Assembly (NCBI RefSeq): GCF_041624475.1
Contig: NZ_JBFJUX010000003.1
Location: forward strand, 62,001 to 126,000
Source: Litorivivens sp041624475
GTDB lineage: Bacteria > Pseudomonadota > Gammaproteobacteria > Pseudomonadales > Spongiibacteraceae
DNA length: 64,000 nucleotides
Reading direction: 5' to 3'
A program made the translations under genes and the position numbers. This document shows, piece after piece, positions 8,202-16,421 of the stretch (positions are counted from its first letter, which is position 1; each line of letters starts with the position of its first letter). The notes beneath the pieces were generated by a model, which searched no databases, had not been told where the DNA came from, and was given only the letters and a program-made list of their open reading frames with translations.

Positions 8202-9695
8202 TCAGGCGGCGCTGGCCTTTTCCTTTACCGCTTTGCTCACCTTTTGTTTCGGGGCAGGCGTGGTTTTTTGCCGCTTACCCGCCGTTTTGGTTTTCTGGCG
8301 CAGCGGTGCCGGCCTGCTCTCTTCCATACACCGCTCCAATGCCGTCAGTTCATCCTCCAGGTGCCGCAGCAGGTTCTGCACGCTCGGCACCGTTTTGCGA
8401 CAGGCGATCAGGCCGAAGTCGACCGTATCCCTGCCGCTGACCAGCGTGATATTCAGGGCGCCGCTGTCGATGATCAGCGACACCGGATACAGGCCGTCAA
8501 GGCGCGCGCCCTGCCAGTACATGGTTTCGCGAGGCCCCGGCACATGAGAAATAATCACATTACCAAGGGTTCTATCGGGGTTGCGGCCAAACAAGGCATT
8601 GGTCGCACCGGGCGCCATCACCATCGCGGCATAGGCGAGCAGTTGGCCCGGCGATAGCTTGCTCATGCGCTCCTTGTTGTAGTCCATACACTTTTTGATC
8701 GCCCGCAAGCGAGCAGCGGGATTTTCCAGATGGGTTGCCAGTTTGGTCAGGGTAAAAGCAATCTCGTTGTTGGATTTGCTCTGTTTGTTCTTGCGCCGCA
8801 CCGAAACCGGCACGCCGGCAGTGAGCGATTCTTTTGGCAGTTCGCCCCGGTCAATCAGGTAGCGCCTCAGGGCGCCGCCACACATTGCCAGAATCACGTC
8901 ATTACTGGTGGCATCGAAGGCGCGAGCTATCGCGCGGATGCGGGGCATGGAATAGGACTGGGCAGCAAATCGCCGGGAGGCACTGACTTTCTGGTTGAAA
9001 ATGCATTTGGGGGCCTGTCCGGCCAGGGCCAGATTCTCGTTTCCCGACCGGAAATCCTTAAACGTGCCGCCAACTTCTTTCAAAACCGGTGTTATGGCCT
9101 TGTAGCCTTCTCTGGTCAACGCGCGTATGGCCGTAAAGCCGCTGGCCGGGGTGGGGACGGGCGGTTGCGCGCGGCGGGACTTTCTGGCGCCAATCGCCCA
9201 GGGCGGTAGCATCTCTTTGGACGCTTCCTGATCATTGGACATGCATTTGCCCAGCATGGTGATGCCGGCGATACCATCGGCCATCGCGTGGTGCATTTTC
9301 AGATACATGGCGATGCGGCCGTCCTCCAGGCCTTCGATAAGATACATGCGCCAGAGGGGGTAGGAGCGGTCCAGATGGCCGCTGTGGACCCGCGACACCA
9401 TCGCCAGCAACTCCCGGATTCGGCCGGGCTTGGGCAGGGCCAGATGGACAAAATGGTGATTCAGGTCAAAGTGGTTGTCTTGCTCCCAGTAGTGCAGACC
9501 GCGCTTGCTCACCAGTTTCTGGTTAAAGGGCGGTGCGGTCTCTGTATGCTGGCGCAGGCGATCCGCAAGCTGGTAGGCAAAGTCCGGGGCCGCATCTGTC
9601 GGCGGCTTCAGCATCATCAGAACGCCGATATGCAGGGGTTGGCGGCGGTTTTCAAGCCGCAGGAATGCGTCGTCGATCAATGCCAGCTTTTTCAT
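8202..9695 (-). CDS. Wax ester synthase / diacylglycerol acyltransferase (WS/DGAT)
   Basis: This enzyme esterifies acyl-CoA to long-chain alcohols or diacylglycerol, making wax esters or triacylglycerol for storage granules. The 497-residue product begins MKKLALIDDAFLRLENRRQP. It has the catalytic HHxxxDG motif as HHAMADG, with His135, His136 and Asp140 in the numbering used here. PLWRMYLIEG and the NDVILAMCGGALRRYL region are also family features. The C-terminus is lysine- and alanine-rich. The start at 9695 has GGAG 9 nt upstream; a longer frame continues to 9848, but the added residues look like non-coding translation. The gene is wedged between recJ and prfB, which are near each other in relatives, suggesting insertion into a conserved block. 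Confidence 0.9.
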   Translation of the reverse strand: MKKLALIDDAFLRLENRRQPLHIGVLMMLKPPTDAAPDFAYQLADRLRQHTETAPPFNQKLVSKRGLHYWEQDNHFDLNHHFVHLALPKPGRIRELLAMVSRVHSGHLDRSYPLWRMYLIEGLEDGRIAMYLKMHHAMADGIAGITMLGKCMSNDQEASKEMLPPWAIGARKSRRAQPPVPTPASGFTAIRALTREGYKAITPVLKEVGGTFKDFRSGNENLALAGQAPKCIFNQKVSASRRFAAQSYSMPRIRAIARAFDATSNDVILAMCGGALRRYLIDRGELPKESLTAGVPVSVRRKNKQSKSNNEIAFTLTKLATHLENPAARLRAIKKCMDYNKERMSKLSPGQLLAYAAMVMAPGATNALFGRNPDRTLGNVIISHVPGPRETMYWQGARLDGLYPVSLIIDSGALNITLVSGRDTVDFGLIACRKTVPSVQNLLRHLEDELTALERCMEESRPAPLRQKTKTAGKRQKTTPAPKQKVSKAVKEKASAA

Positions 9696-9888
9696 TATGT
9701 GATGCTCCGAGCGGTGTCTGTGAGTCCACTTAAAATGGGTCGTTTGCCTTGTTGGATGCAAAGCCCGTTCCGGACAAGGGTACTGGCCCTCCCCGACAGT
9801 TTTGTGAAAAAACCGCGCCAAAGTGAAGCATTCTGCAATTAGCTGCACGATACTGGCGCGTTTGCTTTAAGCCCTTGATTCCTTCCTG

Positions 9889-9894
9889 TAAAAT
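9889..9894 (+). promoter_or_regulatory. Possible -10 box for prfB
   Basis: TAAAAT followed by TGCCGC lies about 35 bp upstream of the prfB ATG. The matching -35 position (TTTAAG-like) is weak. It lies in the divergent spacer between the WS/DGAT gene and prfB. Confidence 0.35.
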
Positions 9895-9928
9895 TGCCGC
9901 TCTTTTGACCAAGCTGGACACCGCCTAC

Positions 9929-11027
9929 ATGCTGGAAGTAAACCCTCTCCGACAAGCCATCAAGGATATGACCGAGCGAACAGACGTGCTCCGGGGGTAT
10001 CTTTGACTACGCTCACAAGAAAGAGCGCCTGACCGAAGTCGAGCTGGAGCTCGGCGAACCGTCCGTCTGGGACGATCCGGACAAGGCCCAGGCTCTGGGT
10101 CGCGAGCGTGCGGGTCTGGAAGCGGTCGTTCACACCATCGACGAACTGGATAGTGGTCTGGTTGACCTGTCCGAGCTGTTGGAAATGGCTCAGGAAGAGG
10201 GCGACGAGGAAACGCTGCAGTCGCTGGAAGACGACATTGGCAAGCTGGAAGGCGCGCTGAATACCCTTGAATTCCGTCGTATGTTTTCCGGTGAAATGGA
10301 TGCCAACAACTGCTATCTGGATATCCAGGCGGGTTCTGGCGGCACCGAGGCTCAGGATTGGGCCAATATGCTGCTGCGCATGTACCTGCGCTGGGGCGAG
10401 CGGCGCGGCTTCAAACCGGAGCTGGTTGAGGTCTCGGCGGGCGAGGTCGCGGGAATCAAGAGCGCCACCATCCAGTTTCAGGGCGAATACGCCTACGGTT
10501 GGCTGCGCACGGAAAATGGCGTTCACCGGCTGGTGCGGAAGTCGCCCTTTGATTCCGGCAACCGCCGCCACACTTCGTTCGCGTCGGTGTGGGTGTCGCC
10601 GGAAATTGACGACAATATCGAAATTGAAATTGACCCATCCGACGTGCGCACCGACACCTATCGCGCCAGCGGTGCCGGTGGTCAGCACATCAACAAAACC
10701 GATTCCGCGGTACGTTTGACGCATGAGCCTACCGGCATTGTGGTGCAGTGTCAGAGCGAACGCTCTCAGCACCAGAACCGGGACAAGTCCTGGAAAATGC
10801 TGAAGGCCAAGCTCTATGAACTGGAGTTGCAAAAACGCAATCAGGCAGCCCAGGCTGTGGAAGACAGCAAATCAGATATCGGCTGGGGCAGTCAGATCCG
10901 CTCCTACGTGCTCGACGATCAGCGGATTAAGGATTTGCGCACCAACGTGCAGACCAGCAACTGCGACAAAGTGCTGGACGGTGACATTGATCAATTTATT
11001 GAAGCCAGCCTGAAAAGCGGCCTCTGA
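9929..11027 (+). CDS. prfB: Peptide chain release factor 2 (RF2), programmed +1 frameshift
   Basis: RF2 recognises UGA and UAA and releases the finished peptide. Translation starts at ATG 9929 (MLEVNPLRQAIKDMTERTDVLRGYL) and meets an in-frame TGA at 10004-10006. Reading then continues in the +1 frame at GAC (10005), giving DYAHKKERLTEVELELGEPS and a product of 365 residues. Class I release-factor motifs are present: the SPF tripeptide (VRKSPFDSG), which reads the second and third stop-codon bases, and GGQ (SGAGGQHINKTDSAVRLTH), which triggers peptidyl-tRNA hydrolysis. lysS follows 30 bp later, the same pairing as in E. coli. Confidence 0.96.
9992..10007 (+). other. RF2 autoregulatory frameshift site
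   Basis: The site reads CGG GGG TAT CTT TGA C. A GGGGG run acts as an internal Shine-Dalgarno element three bases before the slippery CTT, followed by the poor TGA-C stop context. This is the standard RF2 arrangement: when RF2 is scarce the ribosome slips +1 on CTT-T and completes RF2. Confidence 0.95.
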
Positions 11028-11057
11028 TTCACAGCTTTTTAACCTACAGGTAAGCCC

Positions 11058-12587
11058 ATGACTGAGCAAAGCCCACCCCAAGCCGACGAGAACCGTTTGA
11101 TAGCGGAGCGTCGCGCCAAGCTGGCCAAGATCCGGGAGCAGCGCAACGCCTTCCCCAACACTTTTCGCCGGGCCGATTATGCCGCCGATCTGCAACAGGA
11201 ACTGGGCGATAAGGACAAGGAATCGCTGGAAGCCCTTGACCGCAAGGCCGCTGTGGCCGGTCGCATTATGGCCAAGCGCGGTCCGTTTCTGGTGCTACAG
11301 GATTCCTCCGGCCGCATCCAGGCCTATGTCGACAAGAAGACCTTGCCGGCTGAATTGATGGAAGAGATCAAAACCTGGGATATCGGCGACATTATTGCGG
11401 GCAAAGGCCCGGTGCATAAATCCGGTAAGGGCGACCTCTATGTCTACCTGGAATCGGCCGAGTTACAGACCAAGTCCCTGCGTCCTCTGCCCGACAAATT
11501 TCACGGCCTGCAGGATCAGGAGATCCGCTATCGCCAGCGTTATGTCGACCTGATCGTAAACCCCGATGTGCGCGATGTGTTTCGTGCCCGCACCAAAGTG
11601 ATCAACACCATTCGCCGCTACCTGTGTGACCACAACTTTATGGAAGTGGAAACACCCATGATGCAGGTGATTCCGGGCGGCGCGACGGCGCGTCCTTTCA
11701 AGACCCACCACAACGCCCTCGACGTGGATATGTATCTCAGAATTGCGCCTGAGTTGTACCTGAAACGTCTAGTAGTTGGCGGTTTTGAACGCGTCTTTGA
11801 AATTAATCGAAACTTTCGCAACGAAGGCTTGTCAACACGCCACAATCCGGAATTCACAATGCTGGAGTTTTACCAGGCATATGCGGATTACAACGATCTG
11901 ATGGACCTCACGGAGGACATGTTGCGCACGGTTGCGTTGGAAGTGCTGGGCACAACCGAAGTCAAACAGACCGAGCGCGGCGCTGATGGCGAGGTTATCA
12001 GTGAGAAAATTTACGATTTTGGCAAGCCATTCCAGCGCTTGTCGGTGTTTGATTCGGTATTGAAGTTTAATCCCGATATCAGCGCCGAGGCGCTGGCGGA
12101 CGAAGTAAAGGCACGTGAAATTGCGACTGGGCTGGGCGTTCAACTGAAAGACAGTTGGGGGCTTGGCAAAGTGCAGATCGAAATTTTCGAAGCCACAGTA
12201 GAGCATCGGTTGGATCAACCGACGTTTATCACGGAGTACCCCACTGAGGTGTCTCCACTGGCGCGGCGCAACGACGACAACCCGTTTGTCACAGACCGCT
12301 TTGAGTTTTTTGTCGGCGGTCGCGAATTGGCCAACGGGTTTTCGGAGTTGAACGACGCAGAAGATCAGGCCGCCCGTTTTATGGAACAGGTAGCCGAAAA
12401 GGAAGGCGGCGACCTTGAAGCGATGCATTACGATGCAGACTACATCAAGGCGCTGGAATACGGGCTGCCCCCGACCGCAGGTGAGGGCATCGGTATCGAT
12501 CGTCTGGTGATGTTACTCACAGACTCGCCATCGATACGCGATGTGCTGCTGTTTCCTCACATGAGGCCGGAGGGTAGTGCAAACTAG
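11058..12587 (+). CDS. lysS: Lysyl-tRNA synthetase, class II
   Basis: It charges tRNA-Lys. At 509 residues it has the normal length. The N-terminal OB-fold anticodon-binding domain spans about 60-160 (VAGRIMAKRGPFLVLQDSSG). The class II catalytic core follows, with motif 1 around FMEVETPMMQVIPGGATARPF, motif 2 at FRNEGLSTRHNPEFTMLEFYQAY, and motif 3 at GEGIGIDRLVMLLT. Translation starts 30 bp after prfB with a CAGG-type site, so the two are probably co-transcribed. Confidence 0.96.
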   Translation: MTEQSPPQADENRLIAERRAKLAKIREQRNAFPNTFRRADYAADLQQELGDKDKESLEALDRKAAVAGRIMAKRGPFLVLQDSSGRIQAYVDKKTLPAELMEEIKTWDIGDIIAGKGPVHKSGKGDLYVYLESAELQTKSLRPLPDKFHGLQDQEIRYRQRYVDLIVNPDVRDVFRARTKVINTIRRYLCDHNFMEVETPMMQVIPGGATARPFKTHHNALDVDMYLRIAPELYLKRLVVGGFERVFEINRNFRNEGLSTRHNPEFTMLEFYQAYADYNDLMDLTEDMLRTVALEVLGTTEVKQTERGADGEVISEKIYDFGKPFQRLSVFDSVLKFNPDISAEALADEVKAREIATGLGVQLKDSWGLGKVQIEIFEATVEHRLDQPTFITEYPTEVSPLARRNDDNPFVTDRFEFFVGGRELANGFSELNDAEDQAARFMEQVAEKEGGDLEAMHYDADYIKALEYGLPPTAGEGIGIDRLVMLLTDSPSIRDVLLFPHMRPEGSAN

Positions 12588-12634
12588 GGTTTAGAGATAT
12601 TCTAGGTTGAAACTAGAAAAACAGGGGGCGGCAA

Positions 12635-13285
12635 ATGCGACTCGATACAGTTGATCTGTTTCAAGGATTAAGCGGAGAAGAACTGGAAGCTCTGCGGCGC
12701 GCCAGCGTCGCAAGGGAATTCAGCAAGAATTCAGTCGTGATACACGAAGGTGATCTGGCCGACTCCCTCTACATCATCGAGCGCGGCCGGGTAAAAGTCT
12801 ATTGCAGTGACAAGAACGGCAAGGACTTTGTGCTGGATATCCTGGAAGACGGCGACTACTTTGGCGAACTGGCTTTGTTGGATGATGATCGCCGTTCGGC
12901 TTCAGTTCGCGCCATGGAAACCGCCAGCTTCCGGGTAATTTACAAGCAGGATTTCAACACCGTGCTTGATGCCCACCCCAATATTGCGAGAACCCTGATT
13001 CGCAACCTGACCCGGCGTATTCGCAAACTGACGGACGACGTCAAGGCTCTGGCCTTGCAGGACGTCTACGGCCGTGTGGCGAAGGTTCTTACGACCCTGG
13101 CCGAAACCGATGAAGACGGTGTTGGCCGCATTCAGGAAAAACTGACCCAGCAGGATATTGCCGACAGGGTTGGCGCCTCGCGGGAGATGGTGGCGCGGAT
13201 CCTGAAAGATCTGACGATTGGTGAGTATATCGCCATTGAGTCGCGGCAGATTCTTTTGCTGAAGCAGTTGCCAGAGAGTTACTGA
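12635..13285 (+). CDS. Crp/Fnr-family transcriptional regulator
   Basis: The 216-residue protein has an N-terminal cyclic-nucleotide-binding fold (about 10-125) and a C-terminal winged helix-turn-helix (about 150-210, TQQDIADRVGASREMVARILKDL). The phosphate-binding cassette is well kept: GELALLDDDRRSASV has the Glu and the Arg-Ser-Ala that contact cyclic nucleotides. There is no cysteine cluster for an Fe-S centre, so an Fnr-like oxygen sensor is excluded. It differs from E. coli Crp in length and sequence; its effector and targets cannot be named. It follows lysS by 47 bp and faces xseA, with a palindromic repeat between them. Confidence 0.85.
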   Translation: MRLDTVDLFQGLSGEELEALRRASVAREFSKNSVVIHEGDLADSLYIIERGRVKVYCSDKNGKDFVLDILEDGDYFGELALLDDDRRSASVRAMETASFRVIYKQDFNTVLDAHPNIARTLIRNLTRRIRKLTDDVKALALQDVYGRVAKVLTTLAETDEDGVGRIQEKLTQQDIADRVGASREMVARILKDLTIGEYIAIESRQILLLKQLPESY

Positions 13286-13297
13286 TTCTGCGCGGAC

Positions 13298-13373
13298 CCT
13301 CACCCCAACCCTCTCCCGAAGGGAGAGGGTGCGCACTGAACTCGACCCCTTTGGGAGAGGGTCGGGGTGAGGG
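13298..13373. repeat. CTCTCCC/GGGAGAGG inverted-repeat element, copy 1
   Basis: The ends are complementary: CCCTCACCCC-ACCCTCTCCC on the left and GGGAGAGGG-CGGGGTGAGGG on the right, with a second internal GGGAGAGGG at 13321-13329. It lies between the convergent Crp-type regulator and xseA. A longer relative lies at 35578-35720, again between convergent genes. Similar elements are widespread in proteobacterial intergenic DNA. Confidence 0.8.
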
Positions 13374-13380
13374 AGCGCTT

Positions 13381-14724
13381 TTAGTCTTGCTCAATCCGGT
13401 CAACCACGGCGCTTGCTCTGCCGCTCGCAAACCGTGCGTTGACCCTGTCGCCTTTATTCAGTTGTGAGGCGTCTTTCACAGCTTTTCCTGCCCCATCCAG
13501 CACAATCGCATAACCCCGCTGCAGCGTACCGTCCGGACTTAACTTTCGAATCACATCCGTTACGTGCCCCAGCTTTTGCTGCTGCTGGCGCAGATGGCTG
13601 CGGGTTGCGCCGAGTAAGCGTTTTTGGGCGTGTATCAGTCGAGTTTGCTGTTGTTGCAGTTGTCGCGCCGGGCTGAGGCCTGACAGGCGCTGCTCAAGAC
13701 TCTTCAAGTGCTGGCGATGGGAAAGCAGTTGCTGAGTCATCAGCCGTTGCAGGTATAGTTCGCGCTCATCTACGCGCTGTGAGCGTTCCGCCAGCAACTG
13801 CGAGGGATTGCGCAGGCGCTTGTGCAGGGCCTGCTGGCGGTCTCGATTCTGTTGCAGGGTCCGTTGCATCTGGTTGTGCAGGGCTGAATTCAACGACCGC
13901 AAGGCCACCCTGACTTCCTGCTGATCGGGGCACAGCAGTTCCGCTGCCGCTGAGGGCGTGGGTGCCCGCAGGTCGGCGACAAAATCACTGATGCTGAAGT
14001 CCACCTCGTGGCCAACGGCGCTGACCACCGGCAGCTCACTGGCAAAGACCGCATCGGCAACCATGCGTTCATTGAAGGGCCAGAGGTCTTCCAGAGAGCC
14101 GCCGCCCCGGGTCAGCAGGATCACATCAGGCCGATTTTCGCCCTGTAGCCGGTTGGCGAGGGAAATGGCCTGAACCAGCTGCGCGGCGGCGCTTTCGCCC
14201 TGCACCTGCGAGGGAATCAGCGTAACGCGCAGCGCGGGCCAGCGCCGTTCAATCACCGAGAGCACATCCTGAATCGCAGCGCCGGTGGGCGAGGTTATCA
14301 CTGCCAGATGGCGAACCCGCTTGGGCAGGGGGCGCTTGCGATCAAATTTGCCTGCCGCCTTTAGTTCCTGTTTGAGCTGCTCAAAGGCCTGGGCCAAGGC
14401 CCCGGCACCGGCGGGCTGCATGGTGTCGACAATCAGCTGATAATCGCCGCGTCCTTCGTACAGGCTGACCTTGCCGCTTATCTGCACCTGCTGTCCGGCC
14501 TGGGGCTGAAAGCGCACGGCAAAATTGCGGCCCTTGAACATGGCGCAGCGAATCTGGGCGCGGTCGTCCTTAAGAGTAAAATACCAGTGGCCGGAACCGG
14601 GACGGGCAAGGTTGGATATTTCACCGGTCACGCTAACGTGGGCAAAACAGTCTTCCAGCAGTTGTTTGGCCAGCCGGTTGAGCTGAGCTACCGATAAAAC
14701 GTCAGTGGGGGAGGGTGTTTGCAT
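13381..14724 (-). CDS. xseA: Exodeoxyribonuclease VII large subunit
   Basis: ExoVII, made of XseA and several XseB subunits, degrades single-stranded DNA from both ends. The 447-residue product has an N-terminal OB-fold (about 1-110, LSVAQLNRLAKQLLEDCFAHVSVTGEISNL), a central catalytic domain (LTRGGGSLEDLWPFN, VVSAVGHEVDFSISDFVADLRAPTPSAAAE), and a long glutamine-rich coiled coil (about 260-390). The C-terminal segment LQRGYAIVLDG is also typical. It points away from guaB (divergent, 116 bp). XseB is not in the window. Confidence 0.95.
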   Translation of the reverse strand: MQTPSPTDVLSVAQLNRLAKQLLEDCFAHVSVTGEISNLARPGSGHWYFTLKDDRAQIRCAMFKGRNFAVRFQPQAGQQVQISGKVSLYEGRGDYQLIVDTMQPAGAGALAQAFEQLKQELKAAGKFDRKRPLPKRVRHLAVITSPTGAAIQDVLSVIERRWPALRVTLIPSQVQGESAAAQLVQAISLANRLQGENRPDVILLTRGGGSLEDLWPFNERMVADAVFASELPVVSAVGHEVDFSISDFVADLRAPTPSAAAELLCPDQQEVRVALRSLNSALHNQMQRTLQQNRDRQQALHKRLRNPSQLLAERSQRVDERELYLQRLMTQQLLSHRQHLKSLEQRLSGLSPARQLQQQQTRLIHAQKRLLGATRSHLRQQQQKLGHVTDVIRKLSPDGTLQRGYAIVLDGAGKAVKDASQLNKGDRVNARFASGRASAVVDRIEQD

Positions 14725-14840
14725 GGGCGCATTGTACTGTCTGACAGCGTTCTGCGACAGATCAGTGAGAGTATCGGTTTACTCAGGTAGCCCCCATCCA
14801 TTAAAATTGTCCGATTAACTCGCGATCACCGGAAGAAGCC

Positions 14841-16310
14841 ATGCTGCGAATCGCACAAGAAGCCCTGACATTTGACGATGTACTCCTTTTGCCGGGCTAC
14901 TCCGAGATAACGGCCAAGGATGTCAGCCTGCGCACCCGCCTGACCCGTAATATCGAACTGAACATTCCGCTGCTCTCGGCGGCGATGGATACCGTCACCG
15001 AAAGCCGCCTTGCTATTGCTCTGGCCCAGGAAGGTGGAATCGGGATCATCCACAAGAGCATGAGCATTGAGCAGCAGGCCGCAGAGGTTCGAGCCGTCAA
15101 AAAACATGAGAGTGGTGTGGTCAAAGACCCGATCACCATTGACGCAAACGCCACGCTCAGCGACCTGATTGAGTTGCGCCGCCGCAACAAGATTTCCGGC
15201 CTGCCGGTCATGGACAAAGGCGAGCTGGTGGGTATTGTCACCAGTCGCGATGTGCGTTTTGAGGAAGACCCGGCCAAACTGGTGTCTGCCATTATGACGC
15301 CGAAAGAAAAACTGGTGACTGTGCAGGAAGGTGCCGACATGGCACTGGTGCGCGAACTGCTGCACAAAAACCGGCTTGAGAAAGTGCTGGTGGTCAACGA
15401 AGCCTTCGAACTGCGCGGCATGATCACCGTCAAGGACATGAACAACGCCCAGACCTACCCGCACGCCTGTAAGGATGCGTCTGGTCAATTGCGTGTAGGC
15501 GCCTCTGTCGGCACCAGTGCTGATACCGATGATCGTATTGCCGCCCTGGTTGAAGCCGGCGTCGATTTGCTGGTCGTGGATACCGCTCACGGCCACTCGC
15601 GCAACGTGATCAACCGCGTTGCCCAGATCAAGAAGCACTACCCTCAGGTGGATGTGATTGGCGGCAATATCGCTACGGCAGAGGCGGCAAAGGCCTTGCT
15701 GGAGGCGGGTGCCGATGGTGTCAAAGTCGGTATTGGTCCGGGTTCTATCTGTACTACTCGTATTGTTACCGGTATTGGCGTTCCCCAGATATCTGCGATA
15801 GCCAATGTCGTGTCGGCGTTGAAGGATACCGACGTGCCAATCATTGCCGATGGCGGCATCCGTTACTCCGGTGATATTTCCAAGGCGATAGCCGCCGGTG
15901 CACACGCAGTAATGATGGGCTCCATGTTTGCCGGTACCGACGAGGCGCCGGGTGAGGTTGAGCTGTTTCAGGGGCGTACTTACAAGTCCTATCGCGGCAT
16001 GGGTTCCATGGGCGCGATGTCGAAAACCCAGGGCTCCAGTGACCGTTACTTCCAGAGTGCGGAAGAGGGAGTGGAAAAGCTGGTGCCGGAAGGTATCGAA
16101 GGGCGCGTGCCTTACAAGGGCAGCTTGTCGGCTATCGTGCATCAGTTGATGGGCGGCCTGCGCTCGGCCATGGGTTACACCGGCAGTATTGATATCGACA
16201 CCATGCGCACCAAGCCCCAGTTCACCCGTGTTACGTCGGCGGGCATGAACGAAAGCCACGTTCATGATGTCAGCATCACCAAAGAAGCGCCCAACTACCC
16301 ACGAGGATAG
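14841..16310 (+). CDS. guaB: IMP dehydrogenase
   Basis: It oxidises IMP to XMP with NAD+, the first committed step of guanine nucleotide synthesis. The 489-residue protein is a TIM barrel interrupted by two CBS domains (about 93-205; IMTPKEKLVTV marks the second). The catalytic cysteine loop is GPGSICTTRIVTG, and the NAD/IMP-site elements IADGGIRYSGDI and GMGSMGAM are present. GGAAGAAGCC precedes the ATG. guaA follows, separated by a palindromic repeat and a hairpin. Confidence 0.96.
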   Translation: MLRIAQEALTFDDVLLLPGYSEITAKDVSLRTRLTRNIELNIPLLSAAMDTVTESRLAIALAQEGGIGIIHKSMSIEQQAAEVRAVKKHESGVVKDPITIDANATLSDLIELRRRNKISGLPVMDKGELVGIVTSRDVRFEEDPAKLVSAIMTPKEKLVTVQEGADMALVRELLHKNRLEKVLVVNEAFELRGMITVKDMNNAQTYPHACKDASGQLRVGASVGTSADTDDRIAALVEAGVDLLVVDTAHGHSRNVINRVAQIKKHYPQVDVIGGNIATAEAAKALLEAGADGVKVGIGPGSICTTRIVTGIGVPQISAIANVVSALKDTDVPIIADGGIRYSGDISKAIAAGAHAVMMGSMFAGTDEAPGEVELFQGRTYKSYRGMGSMGAMSKTQGSSDRYFQSAEEGVEKLVPEGIEGRVPYKGSLSAIVHQLMGGLRSAMGYTGSIDIDTMRTKPQFTRVTSAGMNESHVHDVSITKEAPNYPRG

Positions 16311-16322
16311 TAACGGCGGGCT

Positions 16323-16354
16323 TGACGTCAGACGTCTGACGTCCGACGTCTGAC
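16323..16354. repeat. GACGTC-rich palindromic repeat, copy 3 (after guaB)
   Basis: It contains the perfect 14-base palindrome GTCAGACGTCTGAC (16327-16340), followed by GTCCGACGTCTGAC. It is related to copies 1 and 2 and starts about 13 bp past the guaB stop. Confidence 0.8.
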
Positions 16355-16372
16355 CCTAGAGAAAATACCGCA

Positions 16373-16400
16373 CGGGGCTACGATGCCCCGTTTCTCTTTT
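16373..16400 (+). terminator. Intrinsic terminator or attenuator between guaB and guaA
   Basis: CGGGGC and GCCCCG form a perfect 6-bp stem around a TACGAT loop, directly followed by TTTCTCTTTT. This is a plausible rho-independent terminator placed 21 bp before the guaA start, so it would reduce guaA transcription relative to guaB unless read through. Confidence 0.6.
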
Positions 16401-16421
16401 CAGATCAGAGACAACACACGC

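Noticed and set aside
10004..10006. In-frame TGA in prfB, as if a pseudogene
   Set aside because: The surrounding bases are the conserved RF2 recoding site and the downstream +1 frame restores a full RF2.
14826..16265. A 479-codon open frame on the minus strand
   Set aside because: It is antisense to guaB, whose plus-strand product is a full IMP dehydrogenase; the minus reading has the composition of a mirror frame.
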